Of a stretch of DNA of 64,000 bases, positions 8,527-16,866 are shown in pieces. Origin of the DNA: Aquamicrobium lusatiense (GTDB taxonomy: Bacteria; Pseudomonadota; Alphaproteobacteria; Rhizobiales; Rhizobiaceae). Numbering within the stretch: the stretch's first letter is position 1; every line of letters begins with the position of its first letter. A model generated the notes under the pieces. The model made no database searches. It was not told the origin of the DNA and saw nothing but the letters and a program-made list of their open reading frames with translations. A program made the position numbers and the translations under genes. The stretch lies in NCBI RefSeq assembly GCF_014201615.1, contig NZ_JACHEU010000001.1, positions 1,259,631 to 1,323,630 of the forward strand, in the 5' to 3' direction.

Positions 8527-9735
8527 ATGCGCACACAAAGTTTCGACACCGTCATTCTCGGCGCCGGTGCCGCCGGCATGATGTGCGCGATCCACGGCGC
8601 CGCCCGCGGCGGCCGCGTGCTGATTGTCGATCATGCCCGCAATCCGTGCGAAAAGATCCGCATTTCCGGCGGCGGCCGCTGCAACTTCACCAACACCGGC
8701 GCCACTGCGCGCAATTTCCTGTCAGCGAACCCGCATTTCGCCAAGTCCGCACTCGGCCGCTACACGCCGCAGCATTTTATCGCGCTGGTCGAGAAACATG
8801 GGATCGCCTATCACGAAAAGACGCTCGGCCAGCTCTTCTGCAATCATTCCGCCAAGGACATCATCGCCATGCTGCTGGACGAGATGGCGCAGGCTGGCTG
8901 CGAGGTCCGGCTTTCGACCACGCTGGAAAAGGTCGGGTGCAGTGAAGCCGGTTTTTCGGTGACGCTGGGCGGCGAGGGCGCTGCAGACATTGTCTGCCGC
9001 AACTTCGTCGTCGCCTGCGGCGGCAAATCCATCCCGAAGATGGGCGCGACCGGCCTCGGCTACCAGATCGCAACGCAATTCGGTCTCGCCGTGACCGAAA
9101 CCCGCGCCGGGCTCGTTCCCCTGACCTTTGGCGAGGATGTGCTCACCGGCTTTCGTGAAATCTCAGGCGTCGCGGTCGATGCGCGCGTCAGCTGCGGCAA
9201 GACTGCTTTCGAGGAGGCCTTGCTGTTCACGCATCGGGGCCTTTCCGGTCCCGCCATCCTGCAGATTTCATCCTACTGGCGCGAAAAGCAGCCCGTTCGC
9301 ATCGCCTTTCTGCCCGGTCAGGATTTTTTTGCCGCCCTTGCCGCGGCCAAGCGGGAAAACGGCCGCCGCAGCATTGCCACCGCGCTTGGCGAACTCCTGC
9401 CAAAGCGGCTGGCAACACATCTGGCGCAGACGCAGGGCTGGACCGGAACGCTCGGCGAAACGACCGACAAAAGGCTTGCCGCAATCGCCGCCACGCTTCA
9501 GGGCTGGGAGGTCTTCCCCATCGGCACGGAAGGCTACCGCACGGCGGAGGTCACGCTCGGCGGTGTCGACACCGGCGGCCTCGATTCCCGCACCATGGAA
9601 GCCAAAGCCGTTCCGGGCCTGCATTTCATCGGCGAGGTGGTGGACGTGACCGGCTGGCTCGGCGGCTACAATTTCCAGTGGGCGTGGTCGTCCGGCTGGG
9701 CGGCGGGAACCGCGATTGCCGAACGGGCAGCATGA
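8527..9735 (+). CDS. NAD(P)/FAD-dependent oxidoreductase, HI0933/BaiN-like
   Basis: 402 residues from the ATG at 8527; GGAAAGG at 8514-8520 is the ribosome-binding site, so I prefer this to the TTG at 8506. The N-terminus is a Rossmann fold (VILGAGAAGMMCAI), followed by the family signature CEKIRISGGGRCNFTN and a C-terminal FAD segment with GVDTGGLDS and GGYNFQWAWSSG. BaiN is implicated in bile-acid 7-dehydroxylation in gut Clostridia, but the family is universal in proteobacteria, where its substrate is unknown. It stands alone between the prp regulator and the tRNA, with a 92-bp upstream gap. Confidence 0.88.
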   Translation: MRTQSFDTVILGAGAAGMMCAIHGAARGGRVLIVDHARNPCEKIRISGGGRCNFTNTGATARNFLSANPHFAKSALGRYTPQHFIALVEKHGIAYHEKTLGQLFCNHSAKDIIAMLLDEMAQAGCEVRLSTTLEKVGCSEAGFSVTLGGEGAADIVCRNFVVACGGKSIPKMGATGLGYQIATQFGLAVTETRAGLVPLTFGEDVLTGFREISGVAVDARVSCGKTAFEEALLFTHRGLSGPAILQISSYWREKQPVRIAFLPGQDFFAALAAAKRENGRRSIATALGELLPKRLATHLAQTQGWTGTLGETTDKRLAAIAATLQGWEVFPIGTEGYRTAEVTLGGVDTGGLDSRTMEAKAVPGLHFIGEVVDVTGWLGGYNFQWAWSSGWAAGTAIAERAA

Positions 9736-9796
9736 GCGCCGTCACATCGGTAACGTCAGCGAACGACTATCACCATGTTGGCCGCAGCTTCCCTTA

Positions 9797-10780
<984 letters not shown>

Positions 10781-10852
10781 AGGACACTCCTCTGAATCCT
10801 TCCGGGTCCCGCAGATTCTCGCGCTGCCCCAGTAGAGAGCCACCACAGGCGC

Positions 10853-11104
10853 TCACAACGGGGAGGCAACCGCCATCCCCTTCACGTCATCGAACGATAT
10901 CTCGCAGATCTGTTTACCGTCTTTATCGCGCACCCTGACCGCCCATCCTGACGGCTGCTGGCCCGCCTCGACAGCCTCGTCGTAGAGATCCTTTGCTGAG
11001 CGCAGCGCTTCAGCGCGGGCGGCTTCTGGGGTTGGAAATTCGATACCCTTAATTTCCTGCTCAACGTCGTCACAATCCAGATACATGAAAGAGAAAGTCG
11101 GCAT
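10853..11104 (-). CDS. DUF6894-like small protein
   Basis: 83 residues. AAGGA lies 7 bases upstream of the ATG at 11104. The start MPTFSFMYLDCDDVEQEIKG and the following region ending in an Ala-rich EALRSAKDL helix resemble the short DUF6894 proteins abundant in rhizobial genomes, whose function is unknown. It sits downstream of a leftward terminator hairpin (11166-11203) and therefore probably has its own promoter in the roughly 60 bp upstream. It is the last leftward gene before attL. Confidence 0.65.
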   Translation of the reverse strand: MPTFSFMYLDCDDVEQEIKGIEFPTPEAARAEALRSAKDLYDEAVEAGQQPSGWAVRVRDKDGKQICEISFDDVKGMAVASPL

Positions 11105-11165
11105 CTCAAATCCTTAGGTGCAACTCTATTTCAGCATATCGGCTTCAGCACATCGGCCACACCAG

Positions 11166-11203
11166 AAAAAAGCCCGCTGCCGAGGGAACATTCGACAGCG
11201 GGC
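11166..11203 (-). terminator. Rho-independent terminator reading leftward
   Basis: GCCCGCTG (11172-11179) pairs with CAGCGGGC (11196-11203). On the minus strand the stem is followed by TTTTTT (11171-11166). It would stop leftward transcription from the lysis region before the DUF6894-like gene. Confidence 0.8.
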
Positions 11204-11369
11204 AGTGTGGCAACATCTCTCGTGATGAACCCTGTTAACGTTCACAAATCAAGAAGGTTCCCGCTCTCTTTTAAAATCGGCCGTCCGGCTTCAGCGTATT
11301 TTGGTTTCGTCGATCCTGTGGAACATCTTGCTACCGGTCTTGTTAACTATCGGACAGGAGGATCGCATT

Positions 11370-11495
11370 ATGAATACAGCAATCCACATATTCTTGGTCG
11401 CGTTCGCCGCGGCCGTCCTAGGCGCAGTTGTGGCAATCTCCATTGCTCCAGCGAGAGTCGATCCCAATCCCACCGCTGCGATCGCTGAAGAATGA
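11370..11495 (+). CDS. 41-residue single-pass membrane protein
   Basis: The ATG at 11370 is preceded by CAGGAGGA (11355-11362). The product starts MNTAIHIFLVAFAAAVLGAV and ends with a short polar tail, giving one transmembrane helix with the C-terminus probably outside or a signal-anchor topology. An upstream in-frame start at 11301 gives a second hydrophobic stretch but lacks such a good binding site. Function unknown. It lies between two leftward terminators and reads opposite to the lysis genes. Confidence 0.55.
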   Translation: MNTAIHIFLVAFAAAVLGAVVAISIAPARVDPNPTAAIAEE

Positions 11496-11496
11496 G

Positions 11497-11526
11497 AAAA
11501 GCCCGCCACCCTCTTGGATAGCGGGC
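11497..11526 (-). terminator. Rho-independent terminator of the lysis/late operon
   Basis: GCCCGC (11501-11506) pairs with GCGGGC (11521-11526). Read leftward, the stem is followed by a short T-rich run (complement of GAGAAAA). It is placed 30 bp after the stop of the holin-like gene, so it probably ends the long leftward late transcript. Confidence 0.65.
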
Positions 11527-11555
11527 CTGACGGTGTTTCCGGGTTCTGTGGCTTT

Positions 11556-11894
11556 TTAGGACGGCGGCTCCTTTGTCACCCCGAACCATTTCGCAATCGC
11601 ACCAAACAGCAGATCAGACGCCCACATGGCCGAGTTGCCGACAAGAAACGACGACGCCAGATATACATGGAAATTGTTCTCCGGCATCGGCCAGCCGATC
11701 AGTTGCAGGTACTGGACGATAGGCACTGTGAGATAGACGCATGCCAACATGCCGGCGATGGGAGAAACAATGATCTCCCTCAGCCGGATCTTCTTGCGGG
11801 TGATCGAGCGGAGCAAGCCGCCGGCAGCACCTGCGGCAAGAAAGCTCGGATCGATCCCGATCGAACGCAGCAGATCGCTTATCATTTCCAGCAT
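11556..11894 (-). CDS. Holin-like membrane protein
   Basis: 112 residues from the ATG at 11894. Hydrophobic stretches are seen at about residues 14-24 (FLAAGAAGGLL, weak), 37-58 (IVSPIAGMLACVYLTVPIVQYL) and 77-100 (VYLASSFLVGNSAMWASDLLFGAI), compatible with two or three membrane spans. It is the last gene of the lysis cassette, overlapping the putative o-spanin by 13 bp and followed by a terminator. Size, topology and position fit a phage holin, but the family is not recognised by a signature. An ORF start at 12011 exists but would run through the o-spanin. Confidence 0.65.
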   Translation of the reverse strand: MLEMISDLLRSIGIDPSFLAAGAAGGLLRSITRKKIRLREIIVSPIAGMLACVYLTVPIVQYLQLIGWPMPENNFHVYLASSFLVGNSAMWASDLLFGAIAKWFGVTKEPPS

Positions 11895-12094
11895 CCCCGG
11901 CCTTTTCCAAACTGGTTGTGAGCCGCCACCTGCTCGGCAAACGGCCTGTCGCTGGCGATGATGACCTGCCGGGTTTCTGCCGATGGCGTAAGCTTTCGCC
12001 ACCCATCGCATTCACTGGCAGGAACCATCTGGCAGGATGCTCCCGCCAAGAGCGGCACACAGGCCAGCATCATCCATGTTGCGCACTTTCTCAT
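11882..12094 (-). CDS. Rz1-like outer-membrane spanin lipoprotein
   Basis: 70 residues from the ATG at 12094. The N-terminus MRKCATWMMLACVPLLAGASC carries a lipoprotein signal with lipobox LAGASC, so the mature protein is a short lipoprotein of about 50 residues starting at Cys. It begins inside the upstream i-spanin gene in another frame, overlapping it by 83 bp, as Rz1 does with Rz in lambda. The C-terminus HNQFGKGRGCWK contains one more Cys that could form an intermolecular disulfide. The expected role is disrupting the outer membrane together with the i-spanin. Confidence 0.72.
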   Translation of the reverse strand: MRKCATWMMLACVPLLAGASCQMVPASECDGWRKLTPSAETRQVIIASDRPFAEQVAAHNQFGKGRGCWK

Positions 12095-12263
12095 CGGTCG
12101 CGCTCCTTTGCCTGAGAACTTCAACGGATCGGGTGAGAATGGCCTGCCGTTCGGACGCAGCGCCCCGCTGGTAGCCGTGGAGCCAAGGAATGCCCGTGAT
12201 AAAGGCTGCACCCACAAGAGCGCCGAGCACGCGGCCGAGGGGTGACAAGAGGAAGGAGATCAT
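12012..12263 (-). CDS. Rz-like inner-membrane spanin
   Basis: 83 residues from the ATG at 12263, whose ATGA overlaps the endolysin stop. There is one N-terminal transmembrane segment (about residues 8-28, LGRVLGALVGAAFITGIPW), then a polar helix (GAASERQAILTRSVEVLRQR) able to form a coiled coil in the periplasm, and a short C-terminus ending DGSCQ. With the overlapping lipoprotein gene it makes a two-component spanin. The longer in-frame ORF starting at 12443 lies inside the endolysin gene and is not the gene. Confidence 0.72.
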   Translation of the reverse strand: MISFLLSPLGRVLGALVGAAFITGIPWLHGYQRGAASERQAILTRSVEVLRQRSATDEKVRNMDDAGLCAALGGSILPDGSCQ

Positions 12264-13069
12264 CCCGACACCTCGGACTTGATCTGGCGAACTGCGGCGA
12301 CGATCTGGCGGCGAAGGAGAAGCAGCAGCAGAATGATCACCAGAAGGACCACGCCGCCGGCGACAATCGCCTGCCAGTCCATGCCGAAGATGCCGCCAAG
12401 GCCAAGAGCCGCAATGCCGCCACCGCCGGTGAGTTTGGTCCACAGGTCGGATTTCTCCTTGACCTTGGCTTCGACCTCGGGAGGCACGACTTCCTTCTCG
12501 ACCTCGACGGGCACCTCAATCTTTGGCTGTCCCGCCTCATGCCAGCGCTTGACCTCAGACAGCGCCGCCGTGACCTGCATGACGGAGACGGATGCATTCT
12601 GGCCGCTGTAGTAGCCTTTGCCTTTGGAGGTCGGCAGCGAGGCCCATTCGCGCGCCAGATTGTCGAGCAGAGAGTTGAGCGACAGCCGACCCGCCAGCCA
12701 CTTGTCGATGCCGCGCTGACCAAGCAGGTAGCAGGCCATCCGATCCTGCATGTCACGGTCAAACAGTGTGCTTGACGGGAGACTGAGCGCCTTCTGGATA
12801 TTCCGGCGCGTGGTGCGCACGATCTGGTAGCGGCCACACGCAGACGACTTCCACTTGTTTTTCGGGTGGGCGAGCATTCTGCCTTGCAAACCATCGACCT
12901 GCTTGAGCGTCATCTTGACCAGATCGACCGGGCCGCCCGTGTACGCACCGTAGGCCAGAGTCTCGTTGTATCCTCGGCCTTTGTCGGTGCCTTCAGAAAG
13001 GCCGAGAAGGTCGAGCACAGGGCGGTACACGTAATAGCGGTCGCCCGCGCCAGTTGGCACGTTCGTCAT
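12260..13069 (-). CDS. Endolysin, GH104-like muramidase with C-terminal membrane segment
   Basis: 269 residues from the ATG at 13069, with AAAGGA 8 bases upstream (an in-frame start at 13108 lacks this). Residues 15-165 resemble phage lysozymes of the GH104 type: LLGLSEGTDKGRGYNETLAYG with putative catalytic Glu26, then SSACGRYQIVRTT. A Pro/Glu-rich linker (about residues 180-210) leads to two C-terminal hydrophobic stretches, GGIAALGLGGIFG and AIVAGGVVLLVIILLLLLLRR. The membrane tail is unusual for a soluble endolysin and suggests the enzyme is held at the inner membrane until release. First gene of the lysis cassette. Confidence 0.82.
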   Translation of the reverse strand: MTNVPTGAGDRYYVYRPVLDLLGLSEGTDKGRGYNETLAYGAYTGGPVDLVKMTLKQVDGLQGRMLAHPKNKWKSSACGRYQIVRTTRRNIQKALSLPSSTLFDRDMQDRMACYLLGQRGIDKWLAGRLSLNSLLDNLAREWASLPTSKGKGYYSGQNASVSVMQVTAALSEVKRWHEAGQPKIEVPVEVEKEVVPPEVEAKVKEKSDLWTKLTGGGGIAALGLGGIFGMDWQAIVAGGVVLLVIILLLLLLRRQIVAAVRQIKSEVSG

Positions 13070-13183
13070 GTCAGTTCCTTTCGTTGTGGTGGTGGGCCTC
13101 TCTGGCATTAGCCAAAAGAGGTATTGGACGGCCCCGCGGTGCCGGCGCTATCGTTCGGGCTTCAATCTTTGCGGGGGCAAGTC

Positions 13184-13426
13184 ATGGAAATGTACGTGGA
13201 GCCGGCCAAAAGGCCCGGCAGACGCAAGCTGATCCGAAAATCGCCGCTGATGCCAACAGCCATCACGCATGACATTGATGGAATATGGCTGACGATGGAT
13301 GCTGAAGGCATCTACGACGCCTCCACGTATCGCTATACGCTGAAGCTTTCATCCGAGACGGTCGCCATGATCATACAGACATGGGTCAGCAAACCATTGC
13401 CGGACAGAACAGCATTGCGTTCCTGA
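13184..13426 (+). CDS. Hypothetical protein, 80 residues
   Basis: ATG at 13184 after GCGGGGG. The product begins MEMYVEPAKRPGRRKLIRKS and then has a soluble alpha/beta-looking part with WLTMDAEGIYDASTYRYTLK. No signal peptide and no recognised family. It is the first of several rightward small genes lying between the leftward tail genes and the leftward lysis genes. A GC-rich dyad-free gap of 75 bp separates it from the endolysin start, so the two are divergent. Confidence 0.55.
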   Translation: MEMYVEPAKRPGRRKLIRKSPLMPTAITHDIDGIWLTMDAEGIYDASTYRYTLKLSSETVAMIIQTWVSKPLPDRTALRS

Positions 13427-13543
13427 TAACTTTTCATATGGTCGCCTGCGGCTTTTCTCCAGCAGCCGCAGGGCTGGCGCGCTATCCGGCAGGGAACTAG
13501 ACGGTGCGTCAGCCCAACCAAAAGAAGGGTTTCAGGTTGGCGC

Positions 13544-13699
13544 ATGCGACAGCGCGATGCACTTAGGATTTTATACGTTGCCATTGTGCTGGTGACGCTC
13601 GCGGTTGGGGCGACTGGCGTCTACGGGCTTTATGACCACCTACAGTCCATGAAGGAACTCAATGCCCGCCTGAAGATTGACAGCGATGAACTTCGTTGA
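13544..13699 (+). CDS. 51-residue single-pass membrane protein
   Basis: ATG 13544 to TGA 13699. The sequence MRQRDALRILYVAIVLVTLA begins a helix that continues VGATGVYGLYDHL and ends in a charged tail KIDSDELR. This gives one transmembrane span with a cytoplasmic basic start and a short acidic tail. A strong rightward terminator follows 33 bp later. The function is unknown; the size fits small regulators of lysis or superinfection, but that is only a possibility. Confidence 0.55.
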   Translation: MRQRDALRILYVAIVLVTLAVGATGVYGLYDHLQSMKELNARLKIDSDELR

Positions 13700-13731
13700 C
13701 CAAAATGGTGCTGCGGTTCCCATGTTGCCGT

Positions 13732-13783
13732 GAGCCGGCGCTCTTTCCTCCCCAAGGACCATACAGAGCGCCGGCTCTTTTTT
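13732..13783 (+). terminator. Strong rho-independent terminator, rightward
   Basis: GAGCCGGCGCTC (13732-13743) pairs perfectly with GAGCGCCGGCTC (13766-13777) and is followed by TTTTTT. It terminates the 13184/13544 rightward genes. On the opposite strand there is no T-run, so leftward late transcription should pass. Confidence 0.88.
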
Positions 13784-13895
13784 GAGATGAAGATGACTGG
13801 CGGCAGATGCGCCTTCCTTCATCACGAAACGTGACAAGACTGAAACAATTTGATAAAAGCCCGACCAACATCATTTTTGTGGAGGGCGAAATTGA

Positions 13896-14087
13896 ATGGA
13901 ACATCCACCAAGTAACGATCCTTCCGATAGCGCTTCAACTGCGACGACCGCACCACAACTCCGACTTAAAAATTCACGAAACGAAGCAATTTCTATTGTT
14001 TGCTGGATAGCATTCGGTCTTCTTTTGCTGTCGCTTATGACAATAACCCTCACCGGGGCAAATGTCTCAGCCCTATTCAGGACTTAG
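13896..14087 (+). CDS. 63-residue single-pass membrane protein
   Basis: The ATG at 13896 has GGAGGGCG about 10 bases upstream. A Ser/Thr/Ala-rich N-terminal segment is followed by one hydrophobic helix (AISIVCWIAFGLLLLSLMTI) and a short tail. No family recognised. It is clustered with other tiny rightward membrane-protein genes. An alternative frame (13807-14010) has poorer composition and no binding site, so I take it as a shadow. Confidence 0.55.
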   Translation: MEHPPSNDPSDSASTATTAPQLRLKNSRNEAISIVCWIAFGLLLLSLMTITLTGANVSALFRT

Positions 14088-14119
14088 GGTTAGCCATTGC
14101 CTCGCCGAAGAGGGATCTT

Positions 14120-14236
14120 GTGACCGGCTACGAAAAATCTCCCGACTACGGCAATCCGCCCGGTAACAGCGGGCTTGGCATCATCATTGTCATGGCGGCT
14201 GTTGTAGTCGTGCTGGCCGCGCTGATCTTTGCGTGA
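14120..14236 (+). CDS. 38-residue membrane protein with SPDYGNPP N-terminus
   Basis: GTG start at 14120 with GAAGAGGGA just upstream. The product is a Gly/Pro-rich cytoplasmic segment (TGYEKSPDYGNPPGNSGLG) followed by one very hydrophobic helix IIIVMAAVVVVLAALIFA ending at the membrane. Tiny proteins of this SPDYG-plus-helix type are scattered in rhizobial genomes and phages without a known function. The longer ORF from 14000 overlaps the previous gene and is unlikely. Confidence 0.55.
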   Translation: MTGYEKSPDYGNPPGNSGLGIIIVMAAVVVVLAALIFA

Positions 14237-14294
14237 CTCGACTCCCTGCCTGACGCTGTGCTTGTATCGCCCCGGGGATTAAGGGAGGGGCTCA

Positions 14295-14624
14295 GTGAAC
14301 TACAAAGTCTTTCTAGCGCTGTCGGCTGCGGCAATGGCGTCGTCGTGTTCGTTGTCATCCAAGGTAGATGTGACCTCGTGCCCATCGACCGTCACGATCA
14401 GCAGCAGCATGTCGAGTGATCACCAGTACACATACTTCAAGGTGATCAATCGATCAGCCGCTGCCGTTGTCGCCCAGGTCGAGCGATCAGTCATTTTCGA
14501 GGGCCGGAGGGTTCCCGACGCAAAGCCAGTTAATATCCGTATTCGCGCGCAATCGCAGGAAAACGTCCCGGGCTCCTTCCTGACCCGGCAACAGCCACGC
14601 GTGAAGCTTCTCGGTTGCAGGTGA
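14295..14624 (+). CDS. Putative lipoprotein of unknown function
   Basis: 109 residues; GGGAGGGG precedes the ATG at 14295. The N-terminus has a short hydrophobic signal and a lipobox-like AMASSC, so the mature protein would be a lipoprotein of about 92 residues. Ser-rich beta-type sequence follows (VTISSSMSSDHQYTYFKVIN) and the protein ends LLGCR. No family recognised. Convergent with the DUF4376 tail-assembly gene. As a rightward gene in a late leftward block it is probably expressed in the lysogen, and a surface lipoprotein could modify phage adsorption. Confidence 0.55.
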   Translation: MNYKVFLALSAAAMASSCSLSSKVDVTSCPSTVTISSSMSSDHQYTYFKVINRSAAAVVAQVERSVIFEGRRVPDAKPVNIRIRAQSQENVPGSFLTRQQPRVKLLGCR

Positions 14625-14679
14625 TCAGCGAGCTATTTCCGGCAGGTAGCTGTAGCGCGCAAGTTCGGTTCGCAGCTCT

Positions 14680-15249
14680 TTAACTCGGTAACACCGGCCA
14701 CAGATCATCCGCCGTCACGTCCACCGGCAATGGCTCCATAGCCTTGACCGCCCAGCTTGCCGCATAGAGGTCGGAGACATAAGCAGACGACTGTTGCCAC
14801 AGCGACAATACCTGAGGCGGCGTCAGCTCGTGGTTGACATTGTTGCCGTCGCGATAAACCGTGATTGTCGAGGTGTCGCCGCCAGCAATGCGCATCTGGG
14901 CAGCCAGCGCCAGATTGGTCAGGTTGCGGGCATCCTCATCCCGGCCGGTGACGTAGACGCCATCGATAACCTTGCCGGCCTCGATACGGCGCTGGCGCTC
15001 GGCATTGATGGCGGCATGCAGATCATCTCGTGTCGGCACCGGGGGCTCCGAAGCAGTGCGGTAAGAGGCAACGCGCGCAGCCGTCCAATGCTCCTCGGCA
15101 GCCTCACGTACAGCCTCGGGCAAGCTGGCCACCGCGGTGGCCTCCCATACGCCCTGCCGCCACACACCCGGTGCGTAGAGCGTTGTGTGGCCGCCAGCAT
15201 CGCGGAGCGTGATGGGGCCGGTTGGATCGGTGAAGATGGTGATATCCAT
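14680..15249 (-). CDS. DUF4376 protein, likely tail-fiber assembly
   Basis: 189 residues. The first 75 residues are beta-rich (TLRDAGGHTTLYAPGVWRQ). Residues about 75-180 match the DUF4376 pattern: INAERQRRIEAGKVIDGVY, then NLALAAQMRIAGGD, then LTPPQVLSLWQQ. In many phages this domain occurs in fiber-assembly or tail-tip accessory proteins encoded right after the fiber. Here it lies 9 bp downstream of the fiber gene. Its exact structural or chaperone role is not proven. Confidence 0.72.
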   Translation of the reverse strand: MDITIFTDPTGPITLRDAGGHTTLYAPGVWRQGVWEATAVASLPEAVREAAEEHWTAARVASYRTASEPPVPTRDDLHAAINAERQRRIEAGKVIDGVYVTGRDEDARNLTNLALAAQMRIAGGDTSTITVYRDGNNVNHELTPPQVLSLWQQSSAYVSDLYAASWAVKAMEPLPVDVTADDLWPVLPS

Positions 15250-15258
15250 GTGTGCCTC

Positions 15259-16137
15259 CTAAGCCGCCGTCCAAAATGCCGCGCTGAAGAACAGAATATT
15301 CGCACCTGTCTTCAGCACACTGGTGGGTGCGGAGCCGCCGGGATTTGTGAGCATGCGCGCTTGTCCCACAGCAGAGATGTCGATGTTGACCGGCACGGAT
15401 GTTAACGAATTCAGGCCGATTGCAGCAGAGACTGCCCGACCACCAGCAGGCACAAAAGGCACACCATCGATCTGAACGGATCCCGAGCCAACATCTGTTA
15501 CGGTGGGGCGAATGTCGAAGTTGCACAGGACGAGTTGGCCTAGTTTTATCCACGTGCAGATACGAGCGGCATAAGAGCTGATGGTCGGAGATGTCGTTGT
15601 TGCGGTCAACGTGAGGTTAGATGTGCCTGCCACAAACGGGAGCCGGGCAGCCGGCAGGATGCCGGCATTGAGGTTGGCGGCGTCATTGGCGCCGAGGGCG
15701 AGCCGTGCCGCACTGCCGTCGGCCGAACCGAGCACGCCACGCATAAATGCCGTCAGGTTATGCGTTGCCAGCGCGCCGGCACCAGTGGCATGGATGCCCT
15801 TGTTGGCGGCGAGGGTCAGCCCGCCGAGGCTGGTGAGGTTGGGCACCAGTGCGGCCATGAGATCGGCATGGGCAGCGATCAGCCGATCGGCATCGGAGAC
15901 CCGCAGGATTTCGTAGGGCAGCGCCGTTCGCGTAACGCCGGGCCACCCCTCGGCCAGTGTGAGGCCGGTGCCGTTGGGATTGATGGCAGCAATGGTCACC
16001 GAAAAGCCGGCCGCTTTGATCTGGTCACCAGCCCGCAGCCCTGCAGTATTCCAGCTTGTGCCCTGTCCAGTCACAGCCGTCTGGCCGTTGGTCAGGGTGG
16101 CGGTGCCGGTTTTGTAGATCGGGCTCCAGTCAGCCAT
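15259..16137 (-). CDS. Tail fiber protein
   Basis: 292 residues from the ATG at 16137. The N-terminus MADWSPIYKTGTATLTNGQT begins a small beta-sandwich of the kind found at the start of phage fiber proteins. The middle has repeated Ala/Asn/Leu-rich segments (LAANKGIHATGAGALATHNL, FMRGVLGSADGSAARLALGAN) typical of trimeric fibers. The C-terminus is beta-rich with an Ala/Phe-rich end and would form the receptor-binding tip. The start overlaps the upstream coiled-coil gene by 8 bp. Confidence 0.78.
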   Translation of the reverse strand: MADWSPIYKTGTATLTNGQTAVTGQGTSWNTAGLRAGDQIKAAGFSVTIAAINPNGTGLTLAEGWPGVTRTALPYEILRVSDADRLIAAHADLMAALVPNLTSLGGLTLAANKGIHATGAGALATHNLTAFMRGVLGSADGSAARLALGANDAANLNAGILPAARLPFVAGTSNLTLTATTTSPTISSYAARICTWIKLGQLVLCNFDIRPTVTDVGSGSVQIDGVPFVPAGGRAVSAAIGLNSLTSVPVNIDISAVGQARMLTNPGGSAPTSVLKTGANILFFSAAFWTAA

Positions 16138-16369
16138 TGCTTGCCTCCTTTCGGGTCTTGGGTGCTGCGGCCTCGGCCGACACCTCAGCAAGCTTTGCGG
16201 CCAGCTCGATCTTGTCCTGCTCAAGCGCCGCAACGCGTGCTGAGAGCGTATCGACCAGCTGCTCTGCCGCGTCTCGCTGTCGTGTCAGCCGCGCTACAGT
16301 GTAATCGCGGGCAACAGGGGTGGATGCAGGCACGGCAATGCCGGCCGGCGCGGGTGCGTCGGTTGTCAT
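16130..16369 (-). CDS. Small coiled-coil protein in the fiber region
   Basis: 79 residues. A Pro/Ala-rich N-terminus is followed by a heptad-type helix (QRDAAEQLVDTLSARVAALE continuing to about residue 65) and a basic end. It lies between the paralogous tail proteins and the fiber gene, overlapping the latter by 8 bp. It could be an oligomerisation or connector element of the fiber, but no family is recognised. Confidence 0.6.
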   Translation of the reverse strand: MTTDAPAPAGIAVPASTPVARDYTVARLTRQRDAAEQLVDTLSARVAALEQDKIELAAKLAEVSAEAAAPKTRKEASNG

Positions 16370-16401
16370 GGGAGTACTCCTTTTTCTGAGGTCAGATGAC
16401 G

Positions 16402-16866
16402 TTAGGAGGCGTCAAGAGTATTTTCGAAGACGAAATATCGCCAGTTGAGGGGCCTGTCCTCGTATGGGGTTGGGTCGCTGCCCTGTCTCATCAGGACGAA
16501 CAGCTCGAATCTGTCCCTGTACGTACGTATCTCGGACCACGGCATGACTCTGTCTACTCCGGACACACCTGCTCTGATGTTCCGAACGAAGGGAGACTGC
16601 TGAGTGGTGCCGTCGCTGTTTAACCCGGCGACCATCACAATCGGAGGCCTGACGAACGGTGTCGGGAATGTCACCACACCTTGGTACCCATATACAGACA
16701 GGAGGCCTGAAAATGGCCCCACAGTCACGGTACCGGAGAGAGCGAGCCGCATTGCCACGAATGACGGCGAGAAAGCCATCTTCTCAAGCGGCGCCGTGTC
16801 CACATCATATCCCGGCAGCGCGATCTCGGGTCCGGCAGATGACAATCTCATTCTAGGCATCTGCAT
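16402..16866 (-). CDS. Tail accessory protein, paralog 3 of 3
   Basis: 154 residues. The N-terminal region (MRLSSAGPEIALPGYDVDTA) shares the basic-strand plus PGYDVD motif with the products of 16853-17284 and 17281-17727. A beta-rich body follows, and the C-terminal part carries FELFVLMRQG, parallel to the VVLMRN ending of its neighbour. The overlap with the upstream paralog is 14 bp. Located between the tail-tip gene and the fiber, it is probably a decoration or receptor-contact protein of the tail tip. No named family is recognised. Confidence 0.65.
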   Translation of the reverse strand: MQMPRMRLSSAGPEIALPGYDVDTAPLEKMAFSPSFVAMRLALSGTVTVGPFSGLLSVYGYQGVVTFPTPFVRPPIVMVAGLNSDGTTQQSPFVRNIRAGVSGVDRVMPWSEIRTYRDRFELFVLMRQGSDPTPYEDRPLNWRYFVFENTLDAS

